NCBI GenBank assembly: GCA_905373665.1
Contig: CAJPTV010000074.1
Span: 1-11,968, forward strand
DNA: 11,968 nucleotides
Source of the DNA: Bacteroidia bacterium
GTDB lineage: Bacteria > Bacteroidota > Bacteroidia > Bacteroidales > CAJPTX01
Reading direction: 5' to 3'
Part shown: one piece after another, positions 1 to 7,300 of the stretch
Numbering within the stretch: the stretch's first letter is position 1
Layout of the letters: each line of letters begins with the position of its first letter
Made by a program: the position numbers and the translations under genes
Notes under the pieces: generated by a model
Databases searched by the model: none
What the model saw: only the letters and a program-made list of their open reading frames with translations
Told to the model about the DNA's origin: nothing

Positions 1-467
1 ACCTTCCCCTGAAAGAGCGGCGCATAACCCCCACCCTCGGGTAAAAAGGTTGCCACCGCTGGCACGAGCTCCTCGCCCACAAGCGTATACCCCTCACTAG
101 AAGAAAAGAGCTGCCCATAAAACGTCCCATCAATCACATTCCCAAGCGCACCTGCGATTACCCCCACCGTGGCATAATAGATCCCCTTGGGAACTTGCGG
201 CGATCGCGCCACCCAGTGAGCTAAATAGCAAAATGCTCCGACACTCAAAATACGCCCCAAACTCAAGACAAGCTTCACGATCTCATTCCCGGGCTTTAGC
301 CCAAAGGCTATGCCGAAATTCTCCACAAAGTAGAGTTTCGCCCAATTCCCCAAGAGCGCAATCTCCTCCCCGAGGCTCATGTTAGTCTTCACCCAAAACT
401 TAAGCCACTGATCCAGAAAGAGGATCAAAAGCACCAAGATTAAACCTATCCACTCGCAGCGTCTCAC
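1..467 (-). CDS. lspA: Lipoprotein signal peptidase (signal peptidase II), C-terminus cut by window edge
   Basis: This inner-membrane aspartyl protease removes signal peptides from lipid-modified prolipoproteins. The visible 155 residues show a first membrane helix (about 7-19) ending in the conserved DQ..K motif (D19, Q20, K23). The V.NFGIAF motif at 48-55 corresponds to the family NxGxAF box. Further hydrophobic segments lie at about 65-82 and 97-113, and GALGNVID at 106-113 contains the first catalytic aspartate, D113. The second catalytic aspartate should lie just beyond the window edge. Residues 114-155 form a long Gly/Glu-rich extracytoplasmic segment, longer than in E. coli LspA, as I recall for Bacteroidetes homologues. 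I chose the GTG start at 467 because an in-frame TAA lies at 492-494, no ATG intervenes, and GGAGAG sits 7-9 bases upstream. The start is 36 bases after the ileS stop, so the two genes are probably cotranscribed. Family identity is secure; only the 3' end is unseen. Confidence 0.93.
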   Translation of the reverse strand, partial: MRRCEWIGLILVLLILFLDQWLKFWVKTNMSLGEEIALLGNWAKLYFVENFGIAFGLKPGNEIVKLVLSLGRILSVGAFCYLAHWVARSPQVPKGIYYATVGVIAGALGNVIDGTFYGQLFSSSEGYTLVGEELVPAVATFLPEGGGYAPLFQGK

Positions 468-474
468 AATAGCG

Positions 475-480
475 CTCTCC
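475..480 (-). promoter_or_regulatory. Shine-Dalgarno sequence of lspA
   Basis: GGAGAG lies a short distance upstream of the GTG at 467. The other starts that can be seen in this window (ileS and the giant surface gene) lack a purine-rich site, as is common in Bacteroidetes. This one is therefore notable and supports the GTG start. It lies between the ileS stop and lspA, suggesting translation restarts on a shared transcript. Confidence 0.6.
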
Positions 481-503
481 GTAACAAGGGGTTAAGAACT
501 GGA

Positions 504-3500
504 CTATAGTTTTTCGACAACGACCTTCACCTCGCCATACGGCGCGCCAAAATCGACGACAAGCGTCCCCGCATTCTCGGCAACGCACTCGAAACGCTCG
601 CAAAGGGTTTGCGTCTGAATATACTCTTTGAAATGCTCGAGGGCATCTAGTGTCTCACGCGCCCCTGCGATTTGCAAGGAGATACGATCCGAGACCTCGT
701 AACCATTCTCCTTACGTTGGTTCTGCACACGGTTCACCAACTCGCGCGCCAACCCCTCTTCCAGAAGCTCAGGGGTCAACGCATAGTCGAGCGCCACAGT
801 CAACCCGCCCTCCGAAGCAACGAGACACCCCGGGATATCCTCCGGCGCTATCTCCACATCACTCAGCGAAACCGTATAGCTCGTCCCCTGCAAATCAAGC
901 GTAATGTCCCCCTGCTGCTCCCAAGCGGCAATCTCTGCCTGCGAAAGCTGCTGCAATGCCGCAGCGAGTTCCTTCATCGCCTTACCGAACTTCGGACCGA
1001 GTGCCTTAAAGTCGGGCTTTACGCGCTTCACAAGCACCGTATTGAGCGGATCGAGGTACTCCAAACTCTTCACATTAACTTCGTTCAGGAGCAAGCTTTC
1101 TACAGCCCGCAAACGCTGTTCAAACGCTGCGTTTAAGACGGGGATCATCAAGCGTGCCAACGGCTGACGTACCTTGATAGCCACCTTCTTGCGTAGCGCC
1201 AAAACCATCGACGTGAATCGCTGCGCCAATGCCATGCGTTCTTCCAACTCTTCGTCGATAGAAGCCCTGTCGACCGACGGGAAATCCACAAGGTGCACAC
1301 AACTCCCCACCTCGGGCTTTTCCACCTGCAACAGATCAGCATAAAGCCGATCGGCATAGAACGGAGCAATCGGCGCCATAAGCTGCGCCACAACCTGTAA
1401 GCAACGGTAAAGGGTCTGATATGCCGCCAACTTATCCTGCGTCATTCCCCCACCCCAGAAACGCTTCCGACTCAGGCGCACATACCAGTTACTCAGGTGC
1501 TCAGTCACAAAATCCTGAATCAGACGCCCCGCACGCGTGAGGTCATAACCATTATAGGCGTCGTCCACCTCACGAATCAGTGTATTAAGCCGCGAAAGTA
1601 CCCAACGGTCAAGCTCTGGGCGCTCCGCAAGTGCAATCTCTGGCGCTGCCGTATCAAAGCTGTCCACGTTAGCATAAAGAGCAAAGAACGAATAGGTATT
1701 GTGCAGCGTGGAGAAGAATTTCCGTACACACTCATCCACGCCCGTCGAGTCATACTTCAGATTGTCCCACGGCGCCGAATTCGTCAATACATACCAACGT
1801 ACCGCATCCGCTCCCTTGCTTTCAAGCTCCTTGAACGGATCTACGGCATTGCCCAGACGCTTACTCATCTTGTTCCCCTCCTTGTCGAGAACAAGCCCAT
1901 TCGAGATAATATGCTTAAACGCCACCGAGTCAGACACCATCGTCGCGATGGCATGAAGGGTAAAGAACCACCCTCGTGTCTGATCAACCCCCTCGGCAAT
2001 GAAGTCCGCAGGGAAATGAGAGTCAAAAGTATCCTTGTTCTCAAACGGATAGTGCCACTGCACGTAGGGCATCGCCCCCGAATCAAACCAAACATCAATG
2101 AGGTCTGGCTCGCGATACATCGGCTGCCCGTCCGCCGCCACAAGAACGATATTATCCACGTAGGGGCGATGAATATCTACGGCGTCATAATTCGCATCTG
2201 AGTTATCCCCCACTCGGAAACCCGCAAGCGGATTCTGTTCCATCACACCTGCCGCAACCGCCTTTTCACACTCCGCGCGTAACTCCTCAAGCGAACCGAT
2301 ACACTTGAGCTCCTTCCGATCGCGCGTTGCCCAGATAGGAAGCGGCGTTCCCCAAAAACGCGAACGCGACAAGTTCCAATCAACGAGGTTTTCTAACCAT
2401 TTCGCAAAGCGCCCCGTGCCCGTAGACTCTGGATGCCAATCGATGGTCTCATTCAGCGCAAGCAAGCGGTCACGGAAAGCCGTTGTCCGAATAAACCACG
2501 AATCTAGCGGGTAGTAAAGTACGGGCTTGTCCGTACGCCAGCAGTGCGGGTAACTGTGCTTGTGCTTTTCAATCTTAAACGCCAAACCACGCTGCTTGAG
2601 GTCGACACAAAGGTCTACGTCCAGCTCGCCCCCCATCGGGTCTTCCGCGGTCGTATACCCTGCCTTTACGTAACGTCCTGACCACTTCGCATATTCGTCG
2701 CGATAGACATACTCTTCAACATAATCAGGGGCAAGCTCTTCGATGCAATAAAAACGTCCCTTGCGATCGACCATCGGAGCGATATCATCGTCGAGCGCCT
2801 TAAGCTCCATCCCGACAATCCCTTGTTCCTTTGCCACCCGCGCGTCATCTGCCCCAAACGTAGGCGCGATGTGCACAATCCCCGTACCGTCCTCCGTGGT
2901 AACAAAATCGGCAGGGATTACCCGATAAGCATCCCCCCTCGGCTTCGTCCAACGGAAAAGGGGTTCGTAATGCAAGCCCACGAGCGCACTCCCCTCCACT
3001 TCTTGCAAGCGACGCCACGGTAAAATTTTCTTCGCATTCTCCGACACGCCCAAAGGTTGGTCTAACCCCTCGGGCTTGAAATAAGCCGCTACGCGCGACT
3101 CTGCCAGCACCACCACGCACACTGTCCCAGTATAGGGGTTCTGCGTCTCGATATATTGATACTGGATGTTCTTTCCTACCGCCAGCGCCGTATTCGATGC
3201 CAATGTCCACGGCGTGGTCGTCCACGCAAGGATATAAAGCGGCTTACCTTGAAAATCGGCAGGCTGCCCCCCTTCTAAAACTCGGAACATTCCCACGACG
3301 GTCGTATCCGCAACATCGCGATAACAGCCTGGCTGATTAAGCTCGTGCGTACTCAATCCCGTCCCAGCCGCTGGCGAATAGGGCTGAATAGTCTTTCCCT
3401 TATAGAGGTAGCCCCCCTCGTAAAGTTGCTTAAGCAGCCACCAAAGCGACTCGATATACTTGGTGTGATAGGTCACGTAGGGACGATCGAGGTCGACCCA

Positions 3501-3923
3501 ATACCCCATCTGCTCCGTCAGTTGCCGCCACTTGTCGGTGTATTTCATCACCTCCGTGCGGCAGGCTTGGTTATACTCCTCGATAGAGATCTTCTTCCCT
3601 ATATCCTCCTTTGTGATACCGAGCAGCGCTTCCACGCCCAACTCCACAGGCAGCCCATGGGTATCCCACCCCGCCTTACGTTCCACACGAAAGCCCTTTT
3701 GCGTACGATAACGACAAACGGCATCTTTGATGGTACGTGCCATAACGTGATGAATCCCTGGAAGACCATTAGCCGAAGGCGGTCCCTCAAAGAATATATA
3801 CGAGGGCGCTCCCTCGCGAATCGACAGACTCGCTTCAAACGCGTGAATAGAGTCCCAACGGACGAGCGTTTCCTTGGCTACCTCCGCGAGGTTCAAGGTG
3901 GCGTATTGTCTGTACTTCTTCAT
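504..3923 (-). CDS. ileS: Isoleucyl-tRNA synthetase (long IleRS2-like form)
   Basis: This cytosolic class Ia synthetase charges tRNA-Ile with isoleucine and hydrolyses mischarged valine. Its 1139 residues are complete and fit the long Bacteroidetes/eukaryotic-like form. The Rossmann fold starts with FFEGPPSANG (44-53), followed by the class I signature, here GIHH (56-59) instead of HIGH, and GWDTHGLPVE (85-94). The CP1 editing domain shows TTTPWTLASN (235-244) and GTGIVHIAP followed by GADD (346-360). The second catalytic half has SRSRFWGTPLPIW (519-531), DVWFDSGAMPY (610-620) and the KMSKR loop (685-689). The anticodon-binding helical domain carries SNWYVRLSRKRFW (811-823). The C-terminal part has no zinc-binding cysteine cluster, consistent with the IleRS2 type. 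The ATG at 3923 gives the usual MKKYRQY...LNL N-terminus and lies about 30 bases below a -7 box. lspA follows 36 bases downstream. There is no leader long enough for a T-box-like element. Confidence 0.98.
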   Translation of the reverse strand: MKKYRQYATLNLAEVAKETLVRWDSIHAFEASLSIREGAPSYIFFEGPPSANGLPGIHHVMARTIKDAVCRYRTQKGFRVERKAGWDTHGLPVELGVEALLGITKEDIGKKISIEEYNQACRTEVMKYTDKWRQLTEQMGYWVDLDRPYVTYHTKYIESLWWLLKQLYEGGYLYKGKTIQPYSPAAGTGLSTHELNQPGCYRDVADTTVVGMFRVLEGGQPADFQGKPLYILAWTTTPWTLASNTALAVGKNIQYQYIETQNPYTGTVCVVVLAESRVAAYFKPEGLDQPLGVSENAKKILPWRRLQEVEGSALVGLHYEPLFRWTKPRGDAYRVIPADFVTTEDGTGIVHIAPTFGADDARVAKEQGIVGMELKALDDDIAPMVDRKGRFYCIEELAPDYVEEYVYRDEYAKWSGRYVKAGYTTAEDPMGGELDVDLCVDLKQRGLAFKIEKHKHSYPHCWRTDKPVLYYPLDSWFIRTTAFRDRLLALNETIDWHPESTGTGRFAKWLENLVDWNLSRSRFWGTPLPIWATRDRKELKCIGSLEELRAECEKAVAAGVMEQNPLAGFRVGDNSDANYDAVDIHRPYVDNIVLVAADGQPMYREPDLIDVWFDSGAMPYVQWHYPFENKDTFDSHFPADFIAEGVDQTRGWFFTLHAIATMVSDSVAFKHIISNGLVLDKEGNKMSKRLGNAVDPFKELESKGADAVRWYVLTNSAPWDNLKYDSTGVDECVRKFFSTLHNTYSFFALYANVDSFDTAAPEIALAERPELDRWVLSRLNTLIREVDDAYNGYDLTRAGRLIQDFVTEHLSNWYVRLSRKRFWGGGMTQDKLAAYQTLYRCLQVVAQLMAPIAPFYADRLYADLLQVEKPEVGSCVHLVDFPSVDRASIDEELEERMALAQRFTSMVLALRKKVAIKVRQPLARLMIPVLNAAFEQRLRAVESLLLNEVNVKSLEYLDPLNTVLVKRVKPDFKALGPKFGKAMKELAAALQQLSQAEIAAWEQQGDITLDLQGTSYTVSLSDVEIAPEDIPGCLVASEGGLTVALDYALTPELLEEGLARELVNRVQNQRKENGYEVSDRISLQIAGARETLDALEHFKEYIQTQTLCERFECVAENAGTLVVDFGAPYGEVKVVVEKL

Positions 3924-3950
3924 CGTTCAATCTGTGACAGTTCTAGAAGA

Positions 3951-3958
3951 CAAAGGTA
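3951..3958 (-). promoter_or_regulatory. Probable Bacteroidetes -7 promoter element of ileS
   Basis: On the minus strand this reads TACCTTTG, an exact match to the Bacteroidetes -7 consensus TAnnTTTG. It lies 27 bases upstream of the ileS ATG and downstream of the terminator of the preceding gene, which is where a promoter is expected. The -33 element is weak: the nearest TTTG-like tetramer, ATTG at 3975-3978, is only 16 bases away, against the usual 19-21. The transcript would have a leader of about 20 bases. Confidence 0.5.
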
Positions 3959-4012
3959 ATAAAATCGTATCGCTCAATGTGCCTACCGCCCTCCCACCCC
4001 AGCGCGGGGCAC

Positions 4013-4029
4013 TAAAGAGAAGCTCTTTA
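4013..4029. repeat. Perfect 7-bp inverted repeat between terminator and ileS promoter
   Basis: The arms TAAAGAG and CTCTTTA flank a 3-base loop. They sit just after the terminator of the giant surface gene and about 55 bases before the ileS -7 box. A weaker CCCC/GGGG inverted repeat lies next to it at 3997-4009. No T tract follows, so it is not a second terminator of the usual type. It could be a binding site or a chance hairpin. Confidence 0.35.
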
Positions 4030-4033
4030 CCGC

Positions 4034-4087
4034 AAAAAAAAGACGGGACGCGTCCCCCACCTCATTTCGGGGGGAACGCATCCCGTC
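4034..4087 (-). terminator. Strong intrinsic terminator of the giant surface-protein gene
   Basis: On the minus strand a GC-rich stem of about 17 base pairs forms between GACGGGATGCGTTCCCC and GGGGACGCGTCCCGTC, with two or three G-T wobble pairs. The loop is about 10 bases and a run of eight T follows directly. The stem begins about 20 bases after the TAG stop of the surface gene. It should stop transcription before ileS. The opposite side has no matching T run, so it acts in one direction. Confidence 0.9.
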
Positions 4088-4105
4088 CTGTTCAACACGC
4101 TATGA

Positions 4106-4330
4106 CTAACGCTTCACGACCCGAAGGGTACGCGATGCGCCATTCGACGCTCTCAAACGCAAGAGGTAAAGACCAGAAGGAAGATCTGCGGTCTCAACAA
4201 CCGTTTCGCTACCCACGAGCTTACCCACTCGTACCACCTGCCCACTCACATTCAACAAGCTGTACTCCTCTACAAGCTCTGATGAGCTCTGAATACGCAA
4301 GTTCTCAACAAACGGATTCGGCGCTACCAT
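4106..4330 (-). other. T9SS type A C-terminal sorting domain of the giant protein
   Basis: Residues 2185-2258 carry the three expected blocks: VAPNPFVENLRI (2186-2196), NVSGQVV (2211-2217) and DLPSGLYLLRL (2233-2243), ending in a basic VVKR. This is the Por secretion tail (type A). It lacks the 'TPNGDG..D.F' opening of type B tails. In this family the tail is recognised by the outer-membrane translocon, cleaved, and often replaced by anionic lipopolysaccharide that anchors the cargo. Confidence 0.92.
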
Positions 4331-7300
4331 CACCTCTGACAAAGCTGCCTCCTCTACGGAAGTAATCGTATTGTTGCTAACCACCTGCACGTGGATTGTG
4401 TACGTTGACCCCAACTTCTCATCGGAGACTTTCACCTCAGTTTCGCCAACCGACACCCCCGTAATCACGCCATTCTCGACACTTGCGACCTGCGAATCCG
4501 CACTCTCCCAACGGAGATGGCTAATATCCGCATTCTCTGGCCAAGGTTGCAAAGTAACCACCGAACGATAGTTCTGAACAACCACTACGTCAGTACTTTT
4601 AACCGAAAAACGTTGCAACGCAGGCTTCTCTGAACCACCGCCACCTTGCTGCGACGGATCAACCACCGTAATGTCAAACGACGTCTTTTTGCCAGTCTTC
4701 GGATCAGTTACCGTGATGGTCGTCACGCCGCCCTTATGCCCCGTTACCACACCCGTCTTCTTGTCGATCGTTGCCACACTCTCGTCTGACGAACTCCACT
4801 CCAGACCACTCGTATCCGCATTCGCTGGGTCGGTCTTCAGCGGGAGTTTCGTCGGATTATCCTTCAGCACATTCACAGGATGATCAGGCTTCTCAAAGTC
4901 CTTAAGTTCTGGCTTCGGCGCTGGCACTACAACCACTTCAAAAGTCACAGGAGGCTCAGCGGGCTTAGCCCTATTCGTTACCGTAATCGTAGCCTTACCC
5001 TCCGTAACCCCTGTTATCACACCGTCATTGTTTACCGTCGCCACGCCCGTAGCTGAGGACGTCCAATCGAGCGTACTCAAATCCGCATTAGCTGGCGTGT
5101 AAGTCAGTTTTACCGTCGTCGTATTCCCTACCGTAACGCTAATCTGCGTCTTCGGTCCTTCAAAGGTTTCCAGCGGCGACTTCGGACCGTTCGGGTCAGT
5201 TGCAGGATTGGTCGCATTCGCAGGCAGCACCTTCACGCTTACCACCAGACGATCTGCCTCTGGCGTACCTTCTACCGAGACTCTCACTTTCCCATTCTCA
5301 CTCACAGACACTGGCGTTACCTTCCCTTTTTCAACCGTACAAATATCTGGCGTTAACGCCTCCCAAACGAGCTTATCCGTCGAAGCTCCCGCAGGAACGA
5401 TATTCTTCAACTCAATAACGCCCGTACTCCCCATCACCACCGTCAACTTGTCAGAGCGTAGCTCAAAACCAGTAGCGTATGTCAAGTCTTGCGGCTGCGA
5501 CGGCTCTACTACCGTAATATCAAATTCTACAGTCTTGTTCGTCTTGGTATCCGTTACCTTAACCTTCGCAGTACCGCCCTTCTTACCCGTTATCACGCCC
5601 GTGGTCGGGTCTATCGTTGCCACATCGTTGTTTCCTTCAATCAGCTCCCACTTGAATCCACTCCGATCCGCATCCACGGGGTCTGTAGTCAATGGTATCT
5701 GTGTCGGCACATCTTTCAACACCTTAGGCGTTGGGCTTGGTGTCGTGAAACTATTAAGCGGTTTCGTTGGCGTAGAAGGCGTTGCCCCCCTCTTTTTCAC
5801 GAAAATGTGTACTTCCTTAGAAACGACTGGCGTCGTCTTAGTCTTTACCACGAGCCACTGGTCACCTTCTTTCTTAGCCGTTACCACCCCATTGGCATCA
5901 ACATCAAACTTATTGTTCGGATAAAAATCCTCCTTACGAGCCCACTCCAATGTCGAAGGTAGCGCATTCGCAGGCGTCACCTCCTTGAGCAATACAGAAC
6001 GTTTTTCGCCCTGCCCATTCTCATCAATGTAGAGCGTCATCTCCGTTTGCTCCACATCAAAAGACGTAATCTGTGCTACAGCATCAGGGTCAATCACGTG
6101 TACCGTGACTTTCTTCGTAAAGCCAGCACCATTATCGATCGTAATCTCCTGATCACCTGGCACATCCGTAGCTTGCACTACCCCCGTGTTCGATACATTG
6201 GCGTGTGCCCCACCCGTTGCGGGCGACCACGTCAACTTCTGGATGTCGTATTGAGCAAGATCTACTCCCGTTAACTCAATAAAGCCAATCCCTCCCTTCA
6301 CAATCGTCAACTCAGACTTCTTCACATCAAAGGTCGGCGGCGCAGGCTTCGTCGGCGCCGTGGGCGGAACAACCGTCACGGTCAACGTAAAGGGCGGTCT
6401 TCCCTCACCATCTCCTTGCACCGTAATCTTTTGCCCATTAGAGCGGAGGCGACCATATACCGTCACCGCATTCTGCTTGTTTTTAGAAGCACTAACAAGC
6501 ACGTAGGTCGGGTTCTTGGACGTATAGGTAACCGCTGGCATCGCATTCACGGGCTCTACCGCAAGCTCCACATCCACCTCTTTACCCTCTTCTACCGTAA
6601 CTTCCGACTCCTTAAAGCTGAGGCTCGTAACCGCTGGCGTCGTAGCAGCCTCCACCGTGATCGTACATACCACCGTCTTTGTGGGGTTCGCACGTAACGA
6701 AGCTTCAATCTTAGCCTCCCCAGCCATCTTTCCTTTCACCGTACGCTCCTGCTCATTGAACTCAATCTTATCCGCCCCCTCAAGTACCCTCCAAGCAATA
6801 CGCTGGTCTGTCGCATCTGCGGGCGTCACCGTGGGTGCAAAACGATAAGAGTTCCCCACTCCGAGCGTAATATTCCGAATCATATTCACCCCATCTGGCA
6901 ACACTCGCTGCAGCACACGCACATTACACTCGCCCTTGATCGCTTCGTTCGTCACAAGCCAAACCGTCACCGTTGTCGTACCTGCTTGAAGAGCCTCGTA
7001 CGAACCATCATACCCCACTTTCAGCACCTGCGGGTCACTCGCTCTCCACTTCACCAAGCGGTTCGTCGCATCTGCAGGCTTATAGGTCAACGGCAACTTG
7101 CCCGTCTCGCCTGGGGTCAATATCAAGTCTTTAGGAATGATGAGCTCTTCTGGATCCTTATTACTCACCACCTTCACATTGAAATAGGGACTATAAACGT
7201 TAGACCCACCAAGCGCTTTAAGACGAACTTTCGTTGTCTGACCAACGATCTTCCCAACCAACTTGCCCGAGACCACAGCGATCACCTCTGGCTTCTCTAT

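Noticed and set aside
400..603. 67-codon frame on the minus strand across the ileS-lspA junction.
   Set aside because: Cys/Arg-rich out-of-frame overlap with both ileS and lspA; the GTG-started LspA frame explains the region.
1497..2201. Open frame of 234 codons on the plus strand.
   Set aside because: Fully antisense to highly conserved ileS motifs, so the ileS frame is the constrained one; no recognisable domain.
3924..4033. T-box or other riboswitch controlling ileS.
   Set aside because: The likely promoter leaves a leader of only about 20 bases, and no T-box motif is present.
3874..4365. Open frame of 163 codons on the plus strand spanning the ileS-surface gene spacer.
   Set aside because: It runs through the intrinsic terminator and both gene ends, is rich in Pro/Ser/Arg and shows no family features.
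5208..5924. Open frame of 238 codons on the plus strand rich in Val, Thr and Ser.
   Set aside because: It lies antisense to the Ig-like array. The repeated codon pattern of that array keeps the opposite strand free of stops and mirrors its low-complexity composition; there is no independent domain or start signal.
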